A stretch of 64,000 bases of DNA from Arthrobacter sp. ISL-65. GTDB taxonomy: Bacteria > Actinomycetota > Actinomycetes > Actinomycetales > Micrococcaceae. A program made the translations under genes and the position numbers. The stretch covers positions 62,001 to 126,000 of the forward strand of contig NZ_JAGGPN010000035.1 in NCBI RefSeq assembly GCF_018613795.1, in the 5' to 3' direction. Of the stretch, positions 35,103 to 44,614 are shown one piece after another. A model generated the notes under the pieces. That model was not told where the DNA came from. It did not search any database and worked only from the letters and a program-made list of their open reading frames with translations. The stretch's first letter is position 1; each line of letters opens with the position of its first letter.

Positions 35103-36047
35103 GTGGCGCGCATCCTGATCACCACCGACTACCTCACCGCCGGCGACGAGATCGACACCCTCCTGCGCCGGCACGGCCACGAACCCGTCTACTCTCCCTA
35201 CACCGGACCCAGGGAACCCGCCGACCGGGAAACCCTGTTCAACGGCGTCGACGGCGCCATCCTCGCCAGCGAACCAGTGACCGGGAACATGCTCACCGAC
35301 ACGGCCCGCCTCAAGGTCCTGGCCCGCAGCGGCGTCGGCTACGACTCCATCGATGTCCCCGCCGCCACCGCGCTGGGGATCCGCGTCTGCAACGCCCCAG
35401 GCACCAACCACCACTCCGTCGCCGAGCTGACCATCGGCCTGGTCATCATGGCAGCACGCCGCCTCGCCGAGGTCACCACAGCCGTGCAACAGGGCCGCTG
35501 GCCCCGCGGGGCCGGCCACGAACTGCGCGGATCAACCCTCGGCATCATCGGCTACGGACCCAGCGGCCGCGCAACAGCCCAGATCGGGGCCGCCCTCGGA
35601 ATGACCGTCCAGGTCAGCACTTCCCACCCGGATGCCGACGACCCGGCCGTGCACTTCACCGACCTCGACACCGTCATCCGGAACGCGGACTATCTGTCCC
35701 TGCACACGCGGGCCGGCCACAGCACGCGGCGGCTCATCGACGGCCCCCGGCTGCAAACGATGAAGCCGACAGCAGTCCTCATCAACACCGCCCGCGGCTC
35801 CCTCGTGGACGAAGACGCACTGGCCAAAGCCCTGCGCACCGGCACCATCGCCGGCGCCGCCCTCGACGTTCTCGAGAACGAACCCTTGCCCCTGAACAGT
35901 CCGCTGCGGGGCCTGGACAACCTGACCATCACCTCACACCTCGCGGGCCAAACAGCGCAAGCGCGGACACGGGCCGCCCTGGCAGCGGCCCACGCCATCA
36001 TCGATGTGCTTGCCGGCCGCGAACCAGACCACCCCGTCGACCGATAA
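35103..36047 (+). CDS. D-isomer-specific 2-hydroxyacid dehydrogenase
   Basis: The 314-residue protein has catalytic and NAD motifs: GSTLGIIGYGPSGRATAQIG (Rossmann), INTARGSLVDEDALAKAL with the catalytic Arg, and VLENEPLP with the Glu. The usual catalytic His of the HxxG motif is in SHLAGQT. It probably acts on hydroxypyruvate, glyoxylate or a phosphoglycerate-like acid. GTG 35103 follows AGAAAGGA; the larger upstream frame overlaps the previous gene. Confidence 0.85.
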   Translation: MARILITTDYLTAGDEIDTLLRRHGHEPVYSPYTGPREPADRETLFNGVDGAILASEPVTGNMLTDTARLKVLARSGVGYDSIDVPAATALGIRVCNAPGTNHHSVAELTIGLVIMAARRLAEVTTAVQQGRWPRGAGHELRGSTLGIIGYGPSGRATAQIGAALGMTVQVSTSHPDADDPAVHFTDLDTVIRNADYLSLHTRAGHSTRRLIDGPRLQTMKPTAVLINTARGSLVDEDALAKALRTGTIAGAALDVLENEPLPLNSPLRGLDNLTITSHLAGQTAQARTRAALAAAHAIIDVLAGREPDHPVDR

Positions 36048-36052
36048 CCCCT

Positions 36053-36570
36053 CATCCGAACGCCGACTACAAGGTACGCATCTTCACCCCACGGGCAGAA
36101 GTACCTTTCGCCGGACACCCCACACTCGGCACTGCCCCATGCGTGGCTGGAGAAGGGCGGATAGCCGCGGGACCCAAAACAGCTGGTCCAGGAATGCGGG
36201 GCAGGCCTGGTCAACGTCCGGAACGACGGCGGAGAACTCGCCTTCGCCGCCCCGCCCCTGCACAGGTCCGGCACGGCCGAGCACGACGTACTGGACCAGG
36301 CCAGCAAGAGCCTCGGCATCGACCAGGTCCTCGGCAGCAACTGGGTGGACAACGGCCCCGGTTGGCTTGGGATCCGCCTGGCTTCCGCCAAGAGGTCCTC
36401 GACCTCCGCCCCGACTTCGCGACCATGGACCAACTGAACATGGGAGTCATCGCAGCGAACAAGAACGCCGGACCAGCAGACTACGAAGTCCGGGCCTTTG
36501 CGCCGGGCCACGACGTGACCGAAGACCCCGTCACGGGTCGGCGGCGCCTGCCGCACCAACATCAACGGCC
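36053..36570 (+). pseudogene. PhzF-family isomerase pseudogene
   Basis: The strand encodes, in different frames, VRIFTPRAEVPFAGHPTLGT, then HAWLEKGG, a stop, LVQECGAGLVNVRNDGGELA, FAAPPLHRSG, NWVDNGPGWLGIRLASA and RPDFATMDQLNMGV. These blocks are in PhzF order. There is at least one frameshift near 36135, an in-frame stop and no N-terminal third. It is a decayed gene downstream of the tartrate cluster. Confidence 0.75.
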
Positions 36571-36637
36571 ACGTCGGCCGCAAAAAGAGGCTTCGAAGCG
36601 GCCCTTTTCGGCAAAACGACGACCCTGATGACCTTGG

Positions 36638-36703
36638 CCCAACTGGCCAGCAGTTGTTGTCGTTTTGAAGGCTCATAACGACAACAACTGCTGGTCAGTT
36701 GGG
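36638..36703. repeat. Long palindrome, family A (copy 1)
   Basis: CCCAACTGGCCAGCAGTTGT continues into a 27-base arm that pairs with the right arm ending CTGGTCAGTTGGG with one mismatch; the loop is TTGAAGGCTCAT. It shares outer CCCAACT/AGTTGGG ends and the inner GCAGTTGTTGTCGTTTT block with the element at 42863. It lies 50 bases upstream of the MprF-like gene. Confidence 0.8.
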
Positions 36704-36753
36704 CTGCGGCGTGTGGAACAATCGAATAGCCCTTTGAAAGGAGCCCTCCACCC

Positions 36754-39357
36754 ATGCGGCAGCCGGACCAGGGACGGCGGGTACCCTCCGGCTACCGGAC
36801 GCCTGCGGGGAGGGCCCGGGTACTGCACGGCTCCCCCGCCACCCTCACCTTCGTTGCTCTCTTCTGGGCCACTGGTGCGCTGTCCGCCAGCATCCGGTTC
36901 GGCCCGCCGTCGTTACTTCTGCCCCATGTGGCGGCCACCTCGCATTCGGTGCCGGATCACTGGTGGGCCCTGATGCTCTCCGCGTTCTGGGAGCGGGACC
37001 TGGCCGGGTACGTGGTGGGCACGCTCGTGGTGCTTCTTGCCGGGCTGCCCTTGGAGCGACGTCTGGGATCCCGGAAGTTCACGATATCCGCGCTCGGCGG
37101 GCACGTGCTGGGGATCCTGGCGACGCTCGGCTTTCTCGCCGCCGCCCGAGGCCTGATGGGGAGCTGGATCCGCGACCTGAGCGGGCACTTCTTTGTGGGG
37201 CCGAGCGCACTGGCCTGCGCGGCCGTGATGGCTGCGACGGCGGCCCTTTCCACCCTGTGGCGGCGCCGGATCCGCGTGGTTCTCCTCGCCGTGCTGCTGC
37301 TGTTTGCGATGTACGCCGGCGGGTTCGAGGACCTGGTCCGGCTAGGGGCAGCCGCGGCGGGAGGGCTGCTTGGCCCGGTGCTGCTGGGCCGCTGGCCGCG
37401 CTTCGGCAGGCCCGCCGTCTCCCGCCACGAGGCCCGGATCCTCGTGGCACTGCTCCTGACGGTAGCGGCTGTGGGACCGGTGGTGGCAGGGCTGGCACCG
37501 CACGCCGTCGGACCTCTTTCTGTGCTGAAGTTCCTGTTCACCAACATCCAGCCCGTGGACCCCGCGGCGCTGCAGGCGTCCTGCTCCCGGCCAGCCGGCC
37601 TCAGGGACTGCGCCGCCGCGCAGCTGCAGCTGCGGGCGGGGGCGGGCGGAATTTTCATGGCCATCCTGCCGTCGTTCCTGCTGCTCCTGTTCGCTGACGG
37701 CCTGCGGCGGGGGCGGCGGTTCGCGTGGGCGGGCGCGCTCCTGATCCATGCAACGCTGTCCCTGCTGGCCGCCGTCACCATCGCCGGCGTGCTGCTGCCG
37801 CCGCCCGGCCCGGGTTTGCCCGCCCGCGAGGGTGTGGGCGGGATCGAGCTGTCGGGCTACTCGCACCCGCTCAGCCTGGTGCTGCCGATGCTCCTGCCCG
37901 TCTTCCTGGCGGTGCTCCTGCTGGCCGGCCGGAGCCTGTTCCCGGTGCGGGCTCCGCACGGAACGTACCTGCGGCTGGCGCGCCGGGTTCTGGTTGGCCT
38001 GGTTCTGCTGAGCCTCGCCTACGTGGGCCTGGGCCTGGCTTTGGCGGATGGTTTCACTCCCGTGCCCGGCCTGCCTCAGCTTCTGGCCGACGTCCCGGAC
38101 AGGTTCCTTCCCCTCGGCTTCCTGGTGGACCGCTCACCGGCATTCTTCCCCGAAAGCACCGCCGCCGTCGTCCTTTACGAAAGCATCGGCGTCGCATTCT
38201 GGGCGTGGACCGGAGCACTGCTGCTCCGGACGTTCCTGCGTCCGGCGCACGGCCGGCACAGCGCGGACGAGGAGCGTGCCCGGCGCATCCTAAAGTCGCA
38301 CGGCGGCGGCTCGCTCTCCTGGATGACCACGTGGAGCGGGAACAGCTACTGGTTCTCCGGCTCGAGCTTCATCGCATACCGCGTGCTCAGCGGGGTGGCC
38401 GTGGCACTCGGGCCGCCCGTCGGGCCGCCGGCCGACCGGCAAGCCGCGTTCACGGAGTTCGCCCGTCACTGCCGGTTCAACGGATGGACGCCGTGCTTCT
38501 ACTTCGTGCCGGACGAGCTCCGCGGCATGGCCGGATCGCTGGGCTGGGGCTCGGTGCAGGTGGCGCAGGAAACCGTGCTGCGGCTGGACCAGGTGTCCTT
38601 CCGCGGCAAGAAGTTCCAAGACATCCGCACGGCGCTGAACCGGGCGGCGAATGCGGGAATCCGCGCGGAGTGGACGTCGTTCGGCCAGGCGCCGATCGCC
38701 GTGCAGGCCCAGATTGAGGCCATTTCCGAGGAGTGGGTGGCGGACAAGAAGGTCCCGGAAATGGGCTTCACGCTGGGCAGCCTGGACGAGCTGGACGACC
38801 CCGAGGTCCGCTGCCTGCTCGCAATCGATTCAGACCACACCGTGCATGCCGTGGCGTCGTGGCTGCCGGTGTACCGCAACGGATACGTGGTTGGCTGGAC
38901 GCTCGACTTCATGCGGCGGCGCGGTGACGGTTTCCGCGCGAGCATCGACTTCCTCATCGCGTCGGCTGCGCTGAGCCTGCAGGACGAGGGCTGCGAATTC
39001 ATGAGCCTGTCCGGTGCGCCGCTGGCACGGGTGCCTGCTTCGTCCGCTGGGGGCGGGGCCTCCGGCGTCGGGTCCGCTGCTTCTGCGTCCGCCGGGGGTT
39101 CCAGCGGGGCCGACGCAAACGGCGCCCTGGACCGGATGCTCGACTGGCTGGGCGCAGCGCTGGAACCGGTGTACGGGTTCAGGTCCCTGCTGGCGTTCAA
39201 GGCGAAGTTCAAGCCGGACTACGAGCCCATGTACCTGCTGTATCCGGACGCGGCCGCCCTGCCCGCGATCGCCAACGCCATCACCCGTGCGTACCTGCCG
39301 TCGATCAACCTGGGCCAGGGCCTCACCCTGGTGCGCGGCCTCCTCACCCGCCGCTGA
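36754..39357 (+). CDS. MprF-like phospholipid aminoacyl-transferase with rhomboid-like N-terminus
   Basis: The 867-residue protein starts with about 13 hydrophobic helices and ends in a DUF2156 (aminoacyl-phosphatidylglycerol synthase-type) domain from about residue 515 (SLSWMTTWSGNSYWF, FYFVPDELRGMAG, KKFQDIRTALNRA, MSLSGAPLARV). Residues 65-215 resemble a rhomboid fold: LPLERRLGSRKF, FFVGPSALAC at the GxSG position and RLGAAAAGGLLGPVLLG at the AHxxGxxxG position. The second active-site His is missing, so it should not be a protease. MprF proteins add Lys or Ala to phosphatidylglycerol and flip it, lowering sensitivity to cationic peptides. AAGGAG precedes the ATG. Confidence 0.75.
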   Translation: MRQPDQGRRVPSGYRTPAGRARVLHGSPATLTFVALFWATGALSASIRFGPPSLLLPHVAATSHSVPDHWWALMLSAFWERDLAGYVVGTLVVLLAGLPLERRLGSRKFTISALGGHVLGILATLGFLAAARGLMGSWIRDLSGHFFVGPSALACAAVMAATAALSTLWRRRIRVVLLAVLLLFAMYAGGFEDLVRLGAAAAGGLLGPVLLGRWPRFGRPAVSRHEARILVALLLTVAAVGPVVAGLAPHAVGPLSVLKFLFTNIQPVDPAALQASCSRPAGLRDCAAAQLQLRAGAGGIFMAILPSFLLLLFADGLRRGRRFAWAGALLIHATLSLLAAVTIAGVLLPPPGPGLPAREGVGGIELSGYSHPLSLVLPMLLPVFLAVLLLAGRSLFPVRAPHGTYLRLARRVLVGLVLLSLAYVGLGLALADGFTPVPGLPQLLADVPDRFLPLGFLVDRSPAFFPESTAAVVLYESIGVAFWAWTGALLLRTFLRPAHGRHSADEERARRILKSHGGGSLSWMTTWSGNSYWFSGSSFIAYRVLSGVAVALGPPVGPPADRQAAFTEFARHCRFNGWTPCFYFVPDELRGMAGSLGWGSVQVAQETVLRLDQVSFRGKKFQDIRTALNRAANAGIRAEWTSFGQAPIAVQAQIEAISEEWVADKKVPEMGFTLGSLDELDDPEVRCLLAIDSDHTVHAVASWLPVYRNGYVVGWTLDFMRRRGDGFRASIDFLIASAALSLQDEGCEFMSLSGAPLARVPASSAGGGASGVGSAASASAGGSSGADANGALDRMLDWLGAALEPVYGFRSLLAFKAKFKPDYEPMYLLYPDAAALPAIANAITRAYLPSINLGQGLTLVRGLLTRR

Positions 39358-39366
39358 CCCAACGCA

Positions 39367-39432
39367 CCCAACTGGGTCGCAGCTGAGGGCGTTCCCAGCG
39401 CTGAGAACGCCCTCAGCTGCGACCTACTTGGG
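39367..39432. repeat. Long palindrome, family A (copy 2), between convergent genes
   Basis: GTCGCAGCTGAGGGCGTT pairs perfectly with AACGCCCTCAGCTGCGAC around the loop CCCAGCGCTGAG, bracketed by CCCAACTGG and CTACTTGGG. It sits 9 bases after the MprF-like stop and 9 before the SDR stop, so it can act as a two-way terminator. The inner stem differs from the other two copies, while the frame (CCCAACT...AGCGCTG...TTGGG) is shared. Confidence 0.75.
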
Positions 39433-39441
39433 CTGACGGGC

Positions 39442-40176
39442 CTACTTGAGTGCGAAGCCCGTGTGCCGTTCCAGCGCGTCGAGCAGCTCAGCCTGGAACG
39501 CCGCGTCATTCGCGGCCGGATGAGGCTGCCGGCGCTGCTGGTGGAACCAGTAGCCTCCGGACACGTGGTCTTCAGCAAACTCCCGGGTGGCCAGCCACAC
39601 CTGCGTGACGTGCCCCAGCTCCAGGTCATCGGGCGCACTGCGTCCGCCCATCCGGGTTGGTACCCAGCCTGGATCGACGGCGTTGCTTTCGACGTCCGGC
39701 CAACGCTCGGCCACCGCGGCCGAGAGCGCAGTGACGTACAACTTGCTGTCCGAGTAGGCCGCCGGCCGCGTGGCCGCGTTCGTCCAGTCGATTCCCTGAA
39801 GGTCTGGCGAGCCGGACCGGTGCATGCCGCTGCTGATATACACAATGCGACGCGGCCGAGCCATGAGCGCGGTCAGGATGTACGGCGCGACGGTGTTCAC
39901 CGCAAAGATCTGATTGCCGCTGTACACACCGGCGTTATGGATGACCGCATCGAACGGGCCAAACTGGTCGGCCTGTTCCGCCACGCGTGCCGTCGCGGTG
40001 AGGTCGGCCAGGTCTCCGATGACGGTCCCCAAAGCCTGGTCCCTGACCTCGCCGGCACTTGCGAAGCGCGACTCATCCCTGGCGTGCAGGACCACTTCAT
40101 GGCCCTGCTGAAGCAGCGCCCGGGCAGCATTCAGCCCCAGTCCGCCGGCAGAGCCGGTGATGAATATTCTCGCCAC
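39442..40176 (-). CDS. Short-chain dehydrogenase/reductase
   Basis: A 244-residue classical SDR: cofactor motif [19 protein letters not shown]-equivalent IHNAGVYSG, catalytic Ser in YISSGMHRS and YSDSK (Y-x-x-x-K). NADP preference is suggested by HARDESR after strand 2. Substrate unknown. It is convergent with the MprF-like gene. Confidence 0.85.
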   Translation of the reverse strand: MARIFITGSAGGLGLNAARALLQQGHEVVLHARDESRFASAGEVRDQALGTVIGDLADLTATARVAEQADQFGPFDAVIHNAGVYSGNQIFAVNTVAPYILTALMARPRRIVYISSGMHRSGSPDLQGIDWTNAATRPAAYSDSKLYVTALSAAVAERWPDVESNAVDPGWVPTRMGGRSAPDDLELGHVTQVWLATREFAEDHVSGGYWFHQQRRQPHPAANDAAFQAELLDALERHTGFALK

Positions 40177-40434
40177 TGTTTCACAGTAGTCGGGACACCC
40201 CGGCGTCTGGCAGGCACTGACAGGGCCTCCCTCCGCAGCCGCAGTCTCAGTAGGGTGGATATGAACAAAGTCCCGTGCTGTCCGCCACAGACGGGAAGAG
40301 ATTTGGGGGTCCCTGTGGTTACCCCTTTCAGCAGGGTCTGCCTCACGCCACGGCGATGGGGTTTAGTAGATGAAAGAAACGGCCGATCCCTTTCATCTGC
40401 GGCCCGTTCCACCACACCGACAAACAGGAGAACC

Positions 40435-41475
40435 ATGCCTACCGTCAACGCTTACGCCGCGCCCTCCGCTTCCGAGGACCTCATCCCCACCACCATCGAA
40501 CGCCGCGACGTCGGCCCCCGCGACGTCCTCATCGACATCAAGTACGCCGGCATCTGCCACTCCGACATCCACACCGTCCGCGGCGACTGGGGCCCGCAGC
40601 AGTACCCGCTCGCGCCCGGCCACGAAATCGCCGGCATCGTCACCGAGGTCGGCTCCGAGGTGACCCGGCACAAGGTTGGCGACCGGGTCGGCGTCGGCTG
40701 CATGGTCAACTCCTGTAAGGAGTGCGCCAACTGCCTCGCCGGCGAGGAGCAGTACTGCCTGAAGGGAATGGTCGGCACCTACGGCGCCGTTGACCGCGAC
40801 GGCACCATCACCCAGGGCGGCTACTCCACGCACGTCGTGGTAACCGAGGACTTCGTCGTCACCATACCCGAGGGCATCGAGCTCGACGTCGCCGCTCCCC
40901 TGCTGTGCGCCGGCATCACCACCTTCTCCCCGCTGCGCCGCTGGGGCGCCGGCCCCGGCAAGAAGGTCGCCGTAGTCGGCCTTGGCGGCCTTGGCCACAT
41001 GGCTGTGAAGCTCGCGCACGCCATGGGCGCCGAGGTCACCGTGCTGTCCCAGTCCCTCAAGAAGCAGGAAGACGGCCTGCGCCTGGGTGCCGACCACTAC
41101 TACGCCACCAGCGACGCCGGCACGTTCGAAGCCCTCGCCGGCAGCTTCGACCTGATCATCAACACGGTCAGCGCCTCGATCGACATCAGCTCCTACCTGC
41201 AGCTGCTGTCCCTCGACGGCACGCTGGTCAACGTCGGTGCCCCGGCCGAGCCGCTCCCGGTCAACGCGTTCGCACTGATCGGCGGACGCCGGGCCTTCGC
41301 CGGTTCCATGATCGGCGGCATCCGCGAAACCCAGGAAATGCTCGACTTCTGCGCCGAACACGGCCTCGGCGCCGAGATCGAGGTCATCCCGGCCAGCAAG
41401 ATCAACGAAGCCTACGAGCGCGTCCTCGCCTCGGACGTGCGCTACCGCTTCGTGATTGACACCGCCACCGTCTAA
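40435..41475 (+). CDS. Zinc NAD(P)-dependent alcohol dehydrogenase
   Basis: The 346-residue medium-chain dehydrogenase has catalytic zinc ligands in AGICHSDIH and GHEIAG, four structural cysteines ([15 protein letters not shown]) and the Rossmann motif [15 protein letters not shown]. It belongs to the CAD/YahK-type aldehyde reductase branch. ATG 40435 follows AGGAGA. A strong terminator follows. Confidence 0.9.
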   Translation: MPTVNAYAAPSASEDLIPTTIERRDVGPRDVLIDIKYAGICHSDIHTVRGDWGPQQYPLAPGHEIAGIVTEVGSEVTRHKVGDRVGVGCMVNSCKECANCLAGEEQYCLKGMVGTYGAVDRDGTITQGGYSTHVVVTEDFVVTIPEGIELDVAAPLLCAGITTFSPLRRWGAGPGKKVAVVGLGGLGHMAVKLAHAMGAEVTVLSQSLKKQEDGLRLGADHYYATSDAGTFEALAGSFDLIINTVSASIDISSYLQLLSLDGTLVNVGAPAEPLPVNAFALIGGRRAFAGSMIGGIRETQEMLDFCAEHGLGAEIEVIPASKINEAYERVLASDVRYRFVIDTATV

Positions 41476-41487
41476 GGCGATAAACGC

Positions 41488-41529
41488 CCGACGGCGGGCC
41501 GGTCCCTTAAGGGGCCGGCCCGCCGTCGG
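41488..41529 (+). terminator. Strong hairpin terminator
   Basis: CCGACGGCGGGCCGG and CCGGCCCGCCGTCGG form a perfect 15-bp stem, extended by TCCC/GGGG, followed by CCTTTCC. It lies 12 bases after the alcohol dehydrogenase stop. Confidence 0.85.
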
Positions 41530-41588
41530 CCTTTCCAACCCGGGGCAACGGACAGACGACGCCAAATACGAAACTTTCAGGAACATAC

Positions 41589-42871
41589 GTGACCCAAGAA
41601 CTCCCCGGCTCCGAAACACCGACGCAGACCCCACGCAGCAAATCAGCCACCCGCTCCGACGCATCCAATCCGCCGGCCCGCACCGCACGGATCCCGCGGG
41701 CAGGCCTGCTCATCCTGGCCATGGCAGGGTTCACCGCCGTCACCACCGAGCTCCTGCCGTCGGGGCTGCTCCCCCAGATCAGCCGCGACTTGGGCGTGGA
41801 GGAATCGGCCGTCGGCTCGCTGACCGCTGCCTACGCCGCCGTCATCGTTATCACGGCACTGCCCCTGTCGAGGTTCCTCGGTGCGCGGATGCCACGCAAG
41901 ACCCTGCTGATCGTGACGGTGCTTGCCTTCGCGCTGAGCAACGTGCTGCTGGCCGCCAGCCCCAACCTGAGCCTGGCCATTGCCGCCAGGCTCCTCGGCG
42001 GCGTGGCCCACGGCCTGCTCTGGTCCAGCATGGCCCTTATGTTGCACGGATCGTGCCGGCGCATTCAGTTGGCAAGGCCATGGCAATCGTGTTCAGCGGC
42101 AACAGCGTCGCCCTCGCCGTCGGCGCTCCGCTCGGCACGATGATGGGGTCGGTCCTCTCGTGGCGCGCCTCTTTCCTTGTGCTGGCCGGTGTCGCAGCGC
42201 TCCTCGCTTTGCTGGCCATTAAGCTGCTGCCCCCGGCTTCCGACGCCGACCGGGACTCGGCGCCCTCAATGCGCGCAGCCATGGCGCTGCCGGGGGTCAT
42301 CGCCGTCGCGACCGCCTGGCCGCTGCTGCTCCTGGGCCACTTCGCCCTGTTCACTTACATCGCCCCGTTCATCCTGGCCGCGGGCCTGCCCGACACCGCC
42401 ACCGGCATCTCGCTGTCCGTCATCGGCGTCGCCAGCCTGGTGGGGATCTGGATTGCGGGCCTCACGGCGGACGCCCGTCCCCGGGGATCGGTCCTGACCG
42501 GGGTGGCACTGCTCCTGACCAGCTTCGCCCTCCTGCCCGCGCTCGGCGGCACGTGGACCGGGGCACTTGCGCTCCTGACCCTGTGGGGCATCACCTTCGG
42601 CGCGACCGGAATCTACAACCAGGCGGCAATCCTCCGTGCGGGCGGGGAGCACAAGGACGCCGCCAACGGGCTGGCCGTGGTGACCATCCAGCTGGGAATC
42701 GCCGTCGGCGCGGCGTACGGTGCCCTGGCCCTGAACACCGTCGGTGCTCTGCTGGTGCCACTTGCGGCGGCAGTTCCGCTGGCGGTGGCTCTGGTGATCA
42801 TCTTCGCGAGCCGCCACCGCGGGTACCCGGCCGGTCCACGCGAAGGGTGTCTGGCCCGTTCACCCAAGTAA
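41589..42871 (+). pseudogene. MFS transporter with one-base frameshift
   Basis: From GTG 41589 the frame encodes the first half of a 12-TM MFS protein (GFTAVTTELLPSGLLPQISR, an AraJ/YdhP-like start) up to GGVAHGLLWSSMA. The second half (YVARIVPAHSVGKAMAIVFS to the end at 42871) is in the neighbouring frame. Restoring one C in the run CCC at about 42034 joins the halves as WSSMAPYVARIVP. No other defect is visible, so it is either a very recent mutation or a homopolymer error in the assembly. Confidence 0.85.
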
Positions 42872-42928
42872 CTGGCAGTTGTTGTCGTTTTGAGCGCTGA
42901 AAACGACAACAACTGCGAGCCAGTTGGG
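42863..42928. repeat. Long palindrome, family A (copy 3)
   Basis: GCAGTTGTTGTCGTTTT pairs with AAAACGACAACAACTGC around GAGCGCTG, bracketed by CCCAAGT...and CAGTTGGG. It overlaps the last codons of the MFS frame and precedes the DUF695 gene. Its core is the same as copy 1 (36638). Confidence 0.8.
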
Positions 42929-43033
42929 GCTGCCTCAAACTCTTGCGCAGATCTTGTGGCTACAGTGCCCGCTTCTTGAGTCTGGTGTTGAACGATCCTT
43001 TACAGCATCGTGTGGCGTCAACGAGGAGGTCCG

Positions 43034-44068
43034 ATGGAGTCGGTGCGGCGGAGCAGCCGGACGGAGACGGAAGCCGTAGGCGCCTTCTTGCGGTGGTGGT
43101 CCGTAGCGGGAGCCGGCCTTATCACTGCAGCCGTCATGAGCGGCGTTTACGGCGACCTCCCGGAAATCATCGGTGCCATGGTGATGGCGATTCACCCCGA
43201 GCTGCGTTGGGAGACCGGCCCGGGCGCCCGATCGCAGCATCGCCTCTGTGTCACGGGCGGTGGGGACCCCCGGCTGCGGGTTCTGGCCGAGCGATGGCGG
43301 AGGGCGGCTCCTCCGCCCACTGAGACCTGGGAATTCGCCGCGGCCAGGGAGCCTCAACCCGGCATGCTCACTGGCACCCTCGAAGGTCTGGCGCAACCGG
43401 TGGACCTGGGGCTGGCCCGGATTGCGGTGGACTGGGACGACCGAAGCGCCCTGGCCGAACTGACGGTTTACCACCCAGCTTTCACGCGGATGAGCACCAA
43501 CGACTGTCGCCTGGCCGGCCGCCTGCTGGTCGACTGGCTCCTCGGAGAAGACGATGTCCAGCGATGGGTAGGCGCCCTCAACGTGGCCCGGACCGATCCC
43601 CGCGATAGTCAGCCCGCCGCCGTCGTACCCGAATTCTTCCAGGCCGTGGCAACCCGGAACGCGAACCCCCGCTGGACGATACGGGAAGCCCAAACTTCCT
43701 CGGGGCACAGGGTGATTGTCTGCACCCTGCGGCCATTGCGGTGGGTTGATCATCCGCTGCTGGACCTGCACACCGCGGTCCGGATCAGCTATCGGCGGAC
43801 CGGGCCGGACGGGTTGCCGGACGGCGACGCACTGATGGGGCTCCAAAATCTCGAAGCGGACCTCGGCGCGTTGCTGGGCTCACGCGGCGAGCTAGTGGCC
43901 TCAGAGACGTGCAACGGGCTTCGGATCCTGCACTACTACAGCGACTCCGAGGACCAGAACGGACGTGACAGCTTCGACCGCTTTGCCCGGGCCCGAAAAG
44001 AAGTCCAGGTGACCCACACCGGCGATCCGGGGTGGGCCGGGGTACAGAAATTTATCTCGGGCACATGA
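43034..44068 (+). CDS. DUF695 domain protein
   Basis: The 344-residue product has a C-terminal DUF695-like region (LMGLQNLEADLGALLGSRGE, LVASETCNGLRILHYYSDSE). The N-terminal region is related to a partially similar immunity-like or unknown domain (EIIGAMVMAIHPELRWETGP). No signal peptide. ATG 43034 follows GAGGAGGT, the best ribosome site in the area. Function unknown. Confidence 0.7.
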   Translation: MESVRRSSRTETEAVGAFLRWWSVAGAGLITAAVMSGVYGDLPEIIGAMVMAIHPELRWETGPGARSQHRLCVTGGGDPRLRVLAERWRRAAPPPTETWEFAAAREPQPGMLTGTLEGLAQPVDLGLARIAVDWDDRSALAELTVYHPAFTRMSTNDCRLAGRLLVDWLLGEDDVQRWVGALNVARTDPRDSQPAAVVPEFFQAVATRNANPRWTIREAQTSSGHRVIVCTLRPLRWVDHPLLDLHTAVRISYRRTGPDGLPDGDALMGLQNLEADLGALLGSRGELVASETCNGLRILHYYSDSEDQNGRDSFDRFARARKEVQVTHTGDPGWAGVQKFISGT

Positions 44069-44121
44069 ATGGCAGCCGGAGCCCGAGTTCTGGGGGGAAT
44101 GCTCGCGGGTCCGGCTGCCAT
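44069..44121 (+). terminator. 12-bp inverted repeat after the DUF695 gene
   Basis: ATGGCAGCCGGA at 44069 pairs perfectly with TCCGGCTGCCAT at 44110, with a 29-base loop, starting right at the DUF695 stop. No T-run follows; terminator role is by position. Confidence 0.45.
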
Positions 44122-44443
44122 GCCCCGCAGCCGTCGAATTCGAGCGTACCGCCGTCGGGATAGCTTGATTCTGGCCGCGCGGACTTGGAAAAAGGATGGA
44201 CAATGTGCCAGTCTTCGTGCCCCGGGCCACCAGATCTAGGGGTATGCAAGCGCTAACTCCCACTTCTCTTTTGGTCGAGGCCGGACGATAATTAGATCAA
44301 TCTCCGGAGCTGGGCCGGCGGCGGTGTCGCCTGTCTGAGACCAAGGCGGCCCCCCCCAGCCGCCGCCGTCCCTTATATTCAGCCGCCGCCCTTCAAAGGC
44401 CGCCGTCCTCGACAGGCGCGATGGCGCGTCCTATTGTGAGGAA
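44122..44443. other. Intergenic stretch without a recognised gene
   Basis: I find no coding frame with family similarity. It contains a C-run (eight C at about 44351) and AT-richer patches near 44290 that could hold a promoter for the downstream gene pair. Confidence 0.4.
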
Positions 44444-44614
44444 ATGAGCGATGTTCCAGCCGACGATGCTCCGGCGCCAGACAAGGACAAAAGCACCAGG
44501 GACGGCCTGGCGGACGCACTTTCCCCCGTCGTAGCACCCGAAAGTACGGACGAGGAACGCTTCAAAGAGCCCAAGGAAACTCGACCCGCGGACGAGCGCG
44601 AAGCAGCGGACTGA
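44444..44614 (+). CDS. 56-residue acidic, charged protein
   Basis: ATG 44444 after GAGGAA opens a frame for MSDVPADDAPAPDKDKSTRD and on to KETRPADEREAAD. It is rich in Asp, Glu, Lys, Pro and Ala, hence probably disordered. Its TGA overlaps the next ATG (TGATG), which strongly suggests translation. No family is recognised. Confidence 0.55.
   Translation: MSDVPADDAPAPDKDKSTRDGLADALSPVVAPESTDEERFKEPKETRPADEREAAD

Noticed and set aside
39463..40434. Upstream extension of the alcohol dehydrogenase
   Set aside because: It overlaps the SDR gene in antisense; the MDR family start fits ATG 40435.
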